Positions 26,752 through 34,458 of a stretch of DNA of 64,000 bases are shown one piece after another. Numbering within the stretch: position 1 is the stretch's first letter; each line of letters starts with the position of its first letter. Made by a program: the position numbers and the translations under genes. The stretch is from Oleiagrimonas sp963747595 (GTDB taxonomy: Bacteria; Pseudomonadota; Gammaproteobacteria; Xanthomonadales; Rhodanobacteraceae), in NCBI GenBank assembly GCA_963747595.1, contig CAVVFO010000001.1, positions 620,001 to 684,000 on the forward strand, in the 5' to 3' direction. The notes under the pieces are model-generated. The model was not told the DNA's origin. It did not search any database and was given only the letters and a program-made list of their open reading frames with translations.

Positions 26752-27039
26752 GGAACCTCTGATTGAATCCTGTGCAGGCAGCATCCTGTCCGGCACGCGC
26801 CCTGCGTGTTGGCCGTGGCGCGGCGCAGGCTGGTTGCCTTCGCAAGTCGCGGACAGCGCGCAGGGCGCGTTCCGGACAGGACCTCTTCTTTTGCAATCAA
26901 TCGGTTGAGGCCGGTCTGTCTGCGCACAGGGCACCGATCCGCCGGCTTGACAGGCAACCAGCCTGCCGGCACCGACGGACCGGCACCCTGTGCGCAGACA
27001 GATCCGGTGATGCCTGTACAGGATTCAATCAGAGGTTCC
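26752..27039. repeat. Family B MITE-like element with terminal inverted repeats
   Basis: 288 bases bounded by perfect 22-base inverted repeats (26752-26773 and 27018-27039, beginning ggaacctctgattgaatcc). Two internal palindromes are visible: gcgccctgcg pairing with cgcagggcgc (about 26790-26870), and tctgcgcacaggg pairing with ccctgtgcgcaga (about 26918-27000). There is also a long-range pair caggctggttgcct / aggcaaccagcctg. No coding capacity. The right end supplies the stop codon and last residues of the adjacent glycosyltransferase. Small relatives occur at 32215 and 42995. Confidence 0.8.
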
Positions 27040-29175
27040 GGAGAGCACCCGTGCCAGTACGTCGCGGGCGGCGGTGCGGGAAAAATGCCGCTGCACGTTC
27101 TGCAGGCCGCCCTCGGAGAGGCGCAGCCATAGTGCATCGTCATCCAGCAGGCGCTCGATGGCGGCGACGAACTCCGCGCTGTCGTCGGCCAGCAGCACGT
27201 CTTCGCCGTCGGTCAGCTGCATGCCTTCGGCGGCCACGTGGGTGGCGACGACGGGCAGGCCGTGGCTCATGGACATGTTGACCTTGCCCTTGACGCCGGC
27301 GCCAAAGCGCAGCGGTGCCAGCGAGGCGCGGCAGCGGTCCATGTACGGGGCCAGATCGGCGACGCGGCCGTGCATCTGGATGCCGTTTCCCTGCAGTTGC
27401 CGGCGCACGGTTGCCGACACGTCGCCGAGGACGTGCAGCACGAGCCCGGGGCGACGCGTGCGCAGCGCCGGCATGATCTCTTTGGCGGCCCAGGTCACCG
27501 CATCGGCATTGGGCGGATGGCCGAAGCCACCGATGAAAACAAGGTCGCGGCGCCCTTCGGCCGGTGCACGACGACCGTGGACGGTGTGGATATTGGACAA
27601 CAGTTCGATGTGCGCCTCGGGCAGCTGGTCTGTCAGCAAGGCGTGCTCGTGCGGGCTGACCACGAAGGTGGTGTCGCAGGTGGCGATCAGGTGCATTTCG
27701 CGGCGGCGCGAGGTCTCGGCCTGTCGTGCCAGGGCGCGGTTGCCATTGAGACTGGCGGCGCGTTGCTCGCGCAGAAATTGCAGGTCCACGGTGTCGAACA
27801 GCAATGTGGCCTGCGGCGCGTGGCGTCGTGCCAGCGTGGCGTACTGGTCGGCCACGCCGCAGCGGCACAGCATCACCGCGTGCAGTTCGCTGCCGTGCCG
27901 GCGCAGCCAGCGCGCGGGGTCATGCACCCACGGCCGGCACAGCACGTGCACGCCGAGTGCGCCCAGCTGCGTGCGTTGCGCCGCGTCGGCGACGCCATCA
28001 TCGGCAGCGAACACGACCTGCCAGCCCAGTGCGCGCAGGATGTCGAAGATGGCGGTGAGGCGCAGCGAGCCGGAGTCGCGTGCCGGGTCCGGGGTCATGC
28101 TGTCGATGATCAGGATGCGGCCGCGGGCGTGGCGGTCCAGCAGCGGTTCCAGCAGTTGGCCGGAGGCCGGTTGGGATGCCAGGCGTGCGGCCCATTTGTC
28201 GGCGAAGACCGTGCGGTGGCGCTCCTGGAACTGTTTCATGCCGGCGCCGAGGTCACGGCCGGCGCTGATGCCTTCGCAGTGGATGATGCGGCTGGCCGGT
28301 TCGTACATCACGCGGCGCCCCGCCTGCTGCACGGCAAAGGCCAGATCGGTATCTTCGTAGTAGCCGGGCGCATAGCGCGGATCGAAGCCTCCGACCTGCG
28401 TGAACAGCGCGCGCTCGATCAGCAATGCGGCGCCGGAGACGTAATCCACCTCGCGCCGATAGCCGTAGCGCGGATCGTTGGCGGATTCGAAACGGCCCAC
28501 GTTCCACGTCGAGCCGTCGGCAAACACCAGCCCGCCCGCTTCCTGCAGGCGCCCGTCCGGGTAGATCAGGCGGCTGCCGGCGATGCCGCAACGCGGGGTG
28601 TCGGTCATGCAGGCGAGCAGGGCATCCAGCCAGCCGGGCGCGACCTGCGTGTCGTTGTTCAGGAACAGCAGGTACTCGCCCTTGGCCTGCGCGGCACCGG
28701 CGTTGCAGCTGTCGACAAAGCCCTGGTTCTGCGCCTGACGCAGCAGTCGCAGACCGCCGATGGCGGACAGGGTCCCGGTCGGATCCTGCGGGGAGGCATC
28801 GTCCACCACAATCACCTCGAAGGCCGTGTCCGGCGGGCAACGGCAGATCGATTCGAGGCACGCCAGCGTGTAGGCCAGCTTGCCGTGCATGGGGATGATC
28901 ACGGAGACCGTGGGCGTGGCGCTGACCGGCAACGCATGTGGTGGATGGACGGTGTCGAGGGGCAGCACATCGAGTATCTGGTCTTCGACGGGCCGCCGGC
29001 GCAATGCGGCGGAAATGCGCTGCACGGTGCCCGCCCAGCCACGTTGCGCCAGGCTGCCGCGCACGCGTCCGGTCAGGTAACGCAGCCTGCGCCAGCGCCA
29101 TCCCATTCCGGGGCCCGCGTTGTTGCCACCCGATTGCCCCACTTTTGTCCTCTTGTGCGTAGATGCGTGCGGCAT
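27025..29175 (-). CDS. Two-domain glycosyltransferase (GT2 fused to GT4)
   Basis: 716 residues. The N-terminal GT2 domain (about residues 85-330) has VSVIIPMHGKLAYTLACLES, VIVVDDASPQD, LFLNNDTQVAPGWLDAL and YYEDTDLAFAVQQAG, with metal and catalytic acidic residues present. The C-terminal GT-B domain (about 350-710) has LVFIGGFGHPPNADAV, the GRVADLAPYM region and LAPLRFGAGVKGKV, like Glyco_trans_1_4 proteins. Fused enzymes of this kind add two sugars of LPS, flagellin or pilin glycans. Its last codons (G-T-S-D-stop) lie within the family B element, so the original C-terminus may have been different. First gene upstream of the second pilin. Confidence 0.85.
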   Translation of the reverse strand: MPHASTHKRTKVGQSGGNNAGPGMGWRWRRLRYLTGRVRGSLAQRGWAGTVQRISAALRRRPVEDQILDVLPLDTVHPPHALPVSATPTVSVIIPMHGKLAYTLACLESICRCPPDTAFEVIVVDDASPQDPTGTLSAIGGLRLLRQAQNQGFVDSCNAGAAQAKGEYLLFLNNDTQVAPGWLDALLACMTDTPRCGIAGSRLIYPDGRLQEAGGLVFADGSTWNVGRFESANDPRYGYRREVDYVSGAALLIERALFTQVGGFDPRYAPGYYEDTDLAFAVQQAGRRVMYEPASRIIHCEGISAGRDLGAGMKQFQERHRTVFADKWAARLASQPASGQLLEPLLDRHARGRILIIDSMTPDPARDSGSLRLTAIFDILRALGWQVVFAADDGVADAAQRTQLGALGVHVLCRPWVHDPARWLRRHGSELHAVMLCRCGVADQYATLARRHAPQATLLFDTVDLQFLREQRAASLNGNRALARQAETSRRREMHLIATCDTTFVVSPHEHALLTDQLPEAHIELLSNIHTVHGRRAPAEGRRDLVFIGGFGHPPNADAVTWAAKEIMPALRTRRPGLVLHVLGDVSATVRRQLQGNGIQMHGRVADLAPYMDRCRASLAPLRFGAGVKGKVNMSMSHGLPVVATHVAAEGMQLTDGEDVLLADDSAEFVAAIERLLDDDALWLRLSEGGLQNVQRHFSRTAARDVLARVLSGTSD

Positions 29176-29363
29176 TCTAGCCCGGATCTGCGCTCAGCCG
29201 TTCCGGGGAGTGGATGCCGCCACGCGTTGAAGCCGTCTGCACACGGCCCGCCGGATGCGGGAGCGAAGCGGCGCCGGCTGAACACATCCACTGCACCCAC
29301 TGGCATGATGGGCGCCGCTCGCGTATCAATAGCGCCTTCACGTTTTTTGCACGGACTTGATCC

Positions 29364-31682
29364 TTGGCTTCCTCTTCCCGTTTCCGCTCCACACTGTCGC
29401 GTTCCTGGCCCTGGCTGCGCATCCCGTTCTGGCTTGGGCTGGGACTGCTGGCGGGCTTTCTGGTGCCCTACACGCTGGTGCTCAACGCGCGGGTGCAGAC
29501 GCGGTTCAACGATCTGGTGTTTTCCGTGCCCACGCGGGTCTACGCGCGCGCGCTGCCGATCGAGGCCGGCGAGGCCATGCGGCCGGCAGCGTTGCAGCAG
29601 GAATTGACGTTCGCCGGCTATACGCGGGATGGACATGGCCATACGCCCGGCACGTGGATGCATCACGGCGATACCTACGTGATTTCCTCGCGCGGTTATG
29701 CCAGCCCGAGTGGGGGCGAGTTGCCGCAGCGCCTCCGCCTCACGCTGGGGCACGGGCAGATCGAGTCGGTGCAGAATCTTGCCAGCGGCAAGTCCACCGA
29801 CACGCACCTGGATCCCGCGCGCATCGCCACGCTGTACGGCGCCAAGCAGGTGGAGCGGCGGCTGGTGACGCTGAAGCAGGTGCCGGGGTTGCTGGTCACC
29901 GGGCTGCAGGCCGTGGAGGATCGCGATTTCAAGCATCATTTCGGCATCGACGTGGGCGCCATCGCGCGCGCCGCGTGGGCCGATCTGCGTGCCGGTCACG
30001 TGGTCGAGGGCGGCTCCACGCTCACCCAGCAGCTGGTGCGCAACCTGTTCCTGGATCGCAACCAGACGCTGGTGCGCAAGGTCAACGAGGCGCTGCTGTC
30101 GGTGCTGATCGAGGCGCATTACAGCAAGGCGCGCATCCTGCAGGCGTATATCAACGAGGTGTTCCTGGGGCAGCAGGGCAGTCAGGCGGTGCACGGGTTC
30201 GCCGCCGCCAGCGAATTCTATTTCGGACGCCGTGTGCAGGAGCTGGATCCCGATCAGATTGCGCTGCTGGTGGGGCTGGTGCGTGGACCCAGCTACTACG
30301 ATCCGCGCCAGCACCCGAAGCGTGCGCTGGCGCGGCGCAATCGGGTGCTGGAGCAGTTCCGTTCCACCGGCCTGATCAGCAAGGGCGTACTGCAGCATGC
30401 CGTTGCCGCGCCGCTGGGCGTGAAGGCACATCCGCAACTGCCGCGCGATCGTTTCCCCGCATTCATGGATCTGGTGCGCACGCAGATCACGGCCGATTTT
30501 TCCGAGGAACAGTTGCGCCACGGCGGGCTGTCCATCTTCACCACCCTGGATCCGGCCGCGCAGCTGGATACCGAGGATGCAGTCACCTCCACGCTCACGT
30601 CCATGGGCAAGGCCGGTGCGCATCTGCAGGCGGCGGCCGTGGTGACCGATGCGCACAGCGGCAGCGTGCTGGCCATGGTGGGGGGGCGCGATCCGCGCAA
30701 GCACGGGTTCAATCGCGCCATGTACGCGCAGCGGCCGGTGGGATCGATCATCAAGCCGTTCGTGTACATGGTGGCGCTGACCCAGCCCCGGCGCTGGTCT
30801 CTGGCGACCTTGCTGAATGACGGGCCGGTGACCTTGAAGCAGCCCGATGGCACGCTGTGGCAGCCGCAGAACGACGATCACAAGAGCCACGGCGAGGTGC
30901 CGCTCATGGATGCGCTGGTGCATTCGTGGAATCTGGCGACGGTGCATCTGGGTCTGGCCGTGGGGGTCAGGCGCATCCAGCGGTTCGTGCAGTCGTTCGG
31001 TATCGGCAACGTCAATCCCAACCCGTCGTTGCTGCTGGGCGCCGTCGATCTGGCGCCGCTCCAGGTGGCGCAGATGTACGAGTATTTCGCCGCCGATGGC
31101 CACGCGCTGCCGCTGGTGGCGGTACGCGGAGTGATGAACGACAAGGGGCAGGCCATCAAGCGCTATGCGGTCAAGCTGGGCCCGGGGGAATACCAGCCCG
31201 CGGCGGAGCTGACCACCTACGCCATGCAGCAGGTCACCGCGCGCGGCACGGCGCATGCCATTGGCCACTCGTCCCTGGGCTGGCTGCATGCCGCGGGCAA
31301 GACCGGCACCAGCGACGACCAGCGCGACAGCTGGTTCGCCGGCTTCACCGGCACGCGGCTGGCGGTGATCTGGATGGGCCGCGACGACAACAAGCCGACG
31401 CATCTGTGGGGCAGCAGCGGCGCGCTGCGTGTGTGGATGCATCTGTTCGCGCACCTGCCCACGCGGCCGCTGTCCGATGCGCCGCAAAACGGTATCGACT
31501 ACGCCTGGATCAACCCGCAGACCGGGCATCGCACCGACCAGGGATGCAACGGCGCACAGCGCATGCCGTTCATTGCGGGACATGTGCCACAGCAAAGCGA
31601 TGGCTGTTTCTGGCAGCATGTGCGCGGCATCTTCGGTGGCGGCGATGCCGACACGTCCGGTTCCACAGCAGGTCAGCCATGA
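29364..31682 (+). CDS. mrcB: Penicillin-binding protein 1B
   Basis: Class A bifunctional PBP that polymerises and cross-links peptidoglycan. One N-terminal helix (about residues 15-38), a UB2H-like region, then the GT51 transglycosylase domain with EDRDFKHHFGID (catalytic Glu) and GGSTLTQQLVRN. The transpeptidase domain has the S-x-x-K nucleophile in GSIIKP, S-W-N as the S-x-N motif, and KTGTSDD. 772 residues, normal for PBP1B. The start is TTG at 29364, at the right distance before the membrane helix; no nearby ATG fits better. Overlaps the lipoprotein gene by 4 bases. Confidence 0.94.
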   Translation: MASSSRFRSTLSRSWPWLRIPFWLGLGLLAGFLVPYTLVLNARVQTRFNDLVFSVPTRVYARALPIEAGEAMRPAALQQELTFAGYTRDGHGHTPGTWMHHGDTYVISSRGYASPSGGELPQRLRLTLGHGQIESVQNLASGKSTDTHLDPARIATLYGAKQVERRLVTLKQVPGLLVTGLQAVEDRDFKHHFGIDVGAIARAAWADLRAGHVVEGGSTLTQQLVRNLFLDRNQTLVRKVNEALLSVLIEAHYSKARILQAYINEVFLGQQGSQAVHGFAAASEFYFGRRVQELDPDQIALLVGLVRGPSYYDPRQHPKRALARRNRVLEQFRSTGLISKGVLQHAVAAPLGVKAHPQLPRDRFPAFMDLVRTQITADFSEEQLRHGGLSIFTTLDPAAQLDTEDAVTSTLTSMGKAGAHLQAAAVVTDAHSGSVLAMVGGRDPRKHGFNRAMYAQRPVGSIIKPFVYMVALTQPRRWSLATLLNDGPVTLKQPDGTLWQPQNDDHKSHGEVPLMDALVHSWNLATVHLGLAVGVRRIQRFVQSFGIGNVNPNPSLLLGAVDLAPLQVAQMYEYFAADGHALPLVAVRGVMNDKGQAIKRYAVKLGPGEYQPAAELTTYAMQQVTARGTAHAIGHSSLGWLHAAGKTGTSDDQRDSWFAGFTGTRLAVIWMGRDDNKPTHLWGSSGALRVWMHLFAHLPTRPLSDAPQNGIDYAWINPQTGHRTDQGCNGAQRMPFIAGHVPQQSDGCFWQHVRGIFGGGDADTSGSTAGQP

Positions 31683-32215
31683 GCAAGCGGTCCAGGGTTT
31701 TCGGTTTTCTCGGCATCTCCGTATGTGCGTTGGGCGCGGTGCTTGCGTCCTGCTCGCAGCCGGCAAAACGGCCGTCCGCGTCCACGATCCTCCGCCCCGA
31801 TTACGACATGGTGGCCGCGATTCGTGCCGCGGGCCGGAACGATGATTCGGTGGTACAGGTGCAACCGGTCCGCGATGCCCGCACCCGTGCGTTCTTGCAC
31901 ACGATCCACGCCGAGGAACGGGCCGGAGAGTATGAAAAGGCGGCGCATGCGCTGGATGCCGCGCTCAAGCTGGCGCCGCATGCGCCTGATCTTTTGCAGG
32001 ATCGTGCGGAGATGGCGGTGCGGCTGCAGCACTGGGACAGGGCCGTGAAGTTGGCGATGCGTTCCTGGACGCTGGGCCCGAAGGTGGGCAGCCTGTGCGC
32101 ACGCAACTGGCAGACGGTGGTGGAAATGCGCAAGTTGCACGGCAACGCTGCGGGGGCGGCATCGGCGCGCAAGCAGGAGGCCAAGTGCCGGGTCGCGGGC
32201 GTGAAGCGCTATTAG
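31679..32215 (+). CDS. TPR-like lipoprotein
   Basis: 178 residues. N-terminus MSKRSRVFGFLGISVCALGAVLASCSQ is a signal peptide with a lipobox (L-A-S-C), so the mature protein is probably an outer-membrane lipoprotein. The body is helical with TPR-like pairs (AGEYEKAAHALDAALKLAPHAPDLLQDRAEMAV and HWDRAVKLAMRSWTLGP). The ATG overlaps the mrcB stop (ATGA), so the two are translationally coupled; a role as a PBP1B partner like LpoB is tempting but unproven, since LpoB itself is unrelated in fold. A family B repeat end begins at its stop codon. Confidence 0.8.
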   Translation: MSKRSRVFGFLGISVCALGAVLASCSQPAKRPSASTILRPDYDMVAAIRAAGRNDDSVVQVQPVRDARTRAFLHTIHAEERAGEYEKAAHALDAALKLAPHAPDLLQDRAEMAVRLQHWDRAVKLAMRSWTLGPKVGSLCARNWQTVVEMRKLHGNAAGAASARKQEAKCRVAGVKRY

Positions 32216-32238
32216 GGAACCTCTGATGGAATCCTGTA
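32215..32238. repeat. Family B repeat end
   Basis: A single arm, gggaacctctgatggaatcc and a few bases more, with one mismatch to the termini of the 26752-27039 element. It sits directly at the stop codon of the lipoprotein gene. No second arm was found nearby. Confidence 0.7.
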
Positions 32239-32247
32239 CCGGCATCT

Positions 32248-32321
32248 CCCGCGCCGTTCATGGTTCGATACGCCGCCAGGCGTACCCGGTGCTGAGCCTG
32301 TCGAAGCATCACCACGAACGG
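32248..32321. repeat. Family C repeat, copy 2
   Basis: 74 bases, identical by eye to 22341-22414. It follows the family B arm and precedes the tandem duplication, making a repeat cluster between the lipoprotein gene and lpxH (32216-32634, 419 bases with no gene). Confidence 0.85.
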
Positions 32322-32328
32322 GTGTGAG

Positions 32329-32658
32329 TTTCGTAGGGCAGCTCAAGGAGCAGCGCGACGGAGCCGCCTGCTCGCAGGAAAGTGGGCCATGATCACGCCG
32401 CGTCCGTGAGTAGCATTCCAACTATCCCGCAAGCTGCCTGCAAGGGCGAATGGGACGTTCGGAGGCAGGTTACATGTCTGCGGAGGTCGGCAGTTTCGTA
32501 GGGCAGCTCAAGGAGCAGCGCGACGGAGCCGCCTGCTCGCAGGAAAGTGGGCCATGATCACGCCGCGTCCGTGAGTAGCATTCCAACTATCCCGCAAGCG
32601 GCCTGCAAGGGCGAATGGAAAGTTCGAAGGCAGGCTACGTGTCTGCGGAGGTCGGCAG
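32329..32658. repeat. 165-bp tandem duplication containing family A half-repeat and the lpxH 3' end
   Basis: Two direct copies, 32329-32493 and 32494-32658, differing at a handful of positions. Each begins tttcgtagggcagctcaagg, contains a family A half-palindrome (gacggagccgcctgctcgc), and ends ctgcggaggtcggcag. In copy 2 that end is the last eight codons of lpxH; in copy 1 it is a stranded duplicate of the lpxH 3' end. Confidence 0.9.
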
Positions 32659-33375
32659 CAGGCCATCGAGCTCGCAGGTGGTTTCGGCCAGGCGCAGCAC
32701 CGAGCCCCGCGCGTACCAGTCGCCGAGCACGATGCGTCGCGCGGCCTGGCCGTGCAGGGTGAAGTCGTGCTGGCCGGGCCGGTGCGTGTGCCCGTGGATC
32801 AGGCGCTGCACGTTGGCCGCGGTCATGGCTTCTTCGACGGCATCCTGGTTCACGTCCATGATGGTGTCCATGGCGCTGCCGGTATGCGCCTTGCTCTGCT
32901 CGCGCGCCTGGGCGGCGACGCCGCGGCGCTGCTCCAGCGGCATCGACAGGATCTGCTGCTGCCAGGCGTCGCTGCGCATGGTGCGGCGCGCGTTCTGGTA
33001 TTCCACATCATCGGTGCACAGCAGGTCGCCGTGCATCAGAAGGGTGGGCGTGCCGTACAGGTCGTGCACTGTGCCTTCGTCCAGCATCTCGAATCCGGCG
33101 CGCGCGGCGTAGTCCCGGCCCAGCAGGAAATCGCGGTTGCCGGCCATGAAATAGACCGGGGTGCCGGCATCGCGCACGGCGAGGGTGGCATGGGCGATGC
33201 GCTGCGGCAATTCGGCATCGTCATCGTCGCCCACCCACGCTTCGACAAGGTCGCCCAGGATGTACAGCGCGTCGGCATCGCGCACCATGTCGCTAGCCAT
33301 GAACCGCTCGAACAGGTGGGTGATCTGCGGTCGCGCATCGTCCAGATGCAGGTCGGAGATGAAGAGCGTGGTCAT
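32635..33375 (-). CDS. lpxH: UDP-2,3-diacylglucosamine diphosphatase
   Basis: LpxH hydrolyses UDP-2,3-diacylglucosamine to lipid X in lipid A synthesis. It is a metallophosphoesterase with the expected metal ligands: SDLHLDD at residues 7-13, ILGDLVEAW, GNRDFLLG, LLMHGDLLCTDD and IHGHTHRPG. 246 residues, normal. Start ATG at 33375 with no plausible alternative. The terminal codons belong to a locally duplicated segment, so the stop lies inside a repeat. Confidence 0.96.
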   Translation of the reverse strand: MTTLFISDLHLDDARPQITHLFERFMASDMVRDADALYILGDLVEAWVGDDDDAELPQRIAHATLAVRDAGTPVYFMAGNRDFLLGRDYAARAGFEMLDEGTVHDLYGTPTLLMHGDLLCTDDVEYQNARRTMRSDAWQQQILSMPLEQRRGVAAQAREQSKAHTGSAMDTIMDVNQDAVEEAMTAANVQRLIHGHTHRPGQHDFTLHGQAARRIVLGDWYARGSVLRLAETTCELDGLLPTSADT

Positions 33376-33428
33376 GCAGTGTCCTGCGTTTTCGGTTGAT
33401 GGAATCGCGTTCCACCGGCCGGGTGGAT

Positions 33429-33593
33429 TAGGAGCGTGGGCGGCAGAAATCTTTGGGCTGCGATTGTGCTCTCATCCATAGGCTGAGCCTCTCGAAAGGC
33501 TTGCATAGAACAACTATGCGCACCTTTCGATAGACACATCCTATGGCGATAGCCCAATCTCGCTCTCCAAAGTTTCTACCGCCCACGCTCCTA
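33429..33593. repeat. Family D palindrome, 165 bp
   Basis: A single large imperfect palindrome centred on gcatagaacaactatgc. Arms of about 75 bases start taggagcgtgggcggcagaaa on one side and its near complement on the other. Unrelated to families A-C. Lies between divergent-facing 3' and 5' ends: downstream of the cyclophilin gene and upstream of lpxH. On transcription it would form a long hairpin. Confidence 0.8.
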
Positions 33594-33602
33594 GGAGGCG
33601 CC

Positions 33603-34379
33603 TCATGCGCCGGGTGTGCGGGGGTGACCGGCGGCGGGTGTGGATTTCCCGGAGGCGTCGGAGGTGTCTTTCTTGCTGTCCGGCCCGGCTTTCGCGGCCA
33701 GAGCGGCTGCGGCCGCGGTGGATGCGCTGGCGGGGGCTGCGCCGATCACCTTGGCGCTGTCGATGGTCACCAGCGGTTGCGGCACGTCGCCGGCGAACGG
33801 ACCCTGCGCATGCGTGGGCAGCTTGCCGATCTTGTCCACCACCTGCATCCCCTTGATCACGCTGCCGAACACGGTGTAACCCCAGGTCAGGCCACTCTGG
33901 TCGTTGACGTAGTCCAGGCGCCGGTTGTCCACCAGGTTGATGAAGAACTGCGAGGTGCCGGAATCGGGCGCGGCGCCGCGGGCGACGGCGATGGTGCCGC
34001 GCACGTTGGACAAGCCATTGTTGGCCTCGGCCGGTACCGGCGGACGGGTGCGCTTGGCCTTGAGCTGGTCGGTGTAGAGGCCGCCCTGGATCAGGTAGCC
34101 GCCGATGACGCGGTGAAACGTGGTGCCGTCATAGAACCCGGAGCGCACGTACTGCAGAAAGTTGGCCACGCTCTTGGGCGCCTTGTCCGGCAGCAGGCGC
34201 AGGACGATGCGTCCCTGGCTGGTGTCCAGAGCCACCAGCGGATCGCTCACGGCCGGCGTCGCTGCGGCACTGCTGGCCGCGGCGGGCGTGGCAGCGCTCT
34301 GCTTTGCAGTGTGCGGTGGCGCGGCCGGCAGCAAGACAGGCAGTGCAAGCAGTGCGGTGGCGAGAAGAGTCTTCAGCAT
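33603..34379 (-). CDS. Periplasmic peptidyl-prolyl cis-trans isomerase, cyclophilin type
   Basis: Cyclophilin that assists folding of exported proteins. N-terminal MLKTLLATALLALPVLLPAA is a signal peptide, followed by an Ala/Thr-rich linker and the cyclophilin domain (about residues 50-210) with GFYDGTTFHRVIGGYLIQGG, SGTSQFFINLVDN and WGYTVFGSVIKGM. The catalytic arginine (F-H-R) is present; the tryptophan of the cyclosporin site is not at its usual position, as in other bacterial forms. A low-complexity C-terminal tail of about 45 residues is extra. I start at ATG 34379, which begins the signal peptide, rather than 34409. Confidence 0.92.
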   Translation of the reverse strand: MLKTLLATALLALPVLLPAAPPHTAKQSAATPAAASSAAATPAVSDPLVALDTSQGRIVLRLLPDKAPKSVANFLQYVRSGFYDGTTFHRVIGGYLIQGGLYTDQLKAKRTRPPVPAEANNGLSNVRGTIAVARGAAPDSGTSQFFINLVDNRRLDYVNDQSGLTWGYTVFGSVIKGMQVVDKIGKLPTHAQGPFAGDVPQPLVTIDSAKVIGAAPASASTAAAAALAAKAGPDSKKDTSDASGKSTPAAGHPRTPGA

Positions 34380-34458
34380 GGCGTGAATGGATCCGGGGAG
34401 TGCGTGCATGATAGCGCCGTGGCAGGCGCATGTTGCGCGGCGGCCTGTCGTCGGGGTG

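Noticed and set aside
29073..31766. An 897-codon minus-strand open frame opposite mrcB
   Set aside because: It lies exactly antisense to a protein with all PBP1B motifs; its translation is low-complexity (His/Gln/Arg rich). It is a by-product of high-GC codon bias, like similar long frames at 6276-7919, 27238-29607 and 36215-38485.
32329..32658. CRISPR array
   Set aside because: Only two long direct copies (165 bp each) with no spacer structure and no cas genes nearby; it is a tandem duplication.
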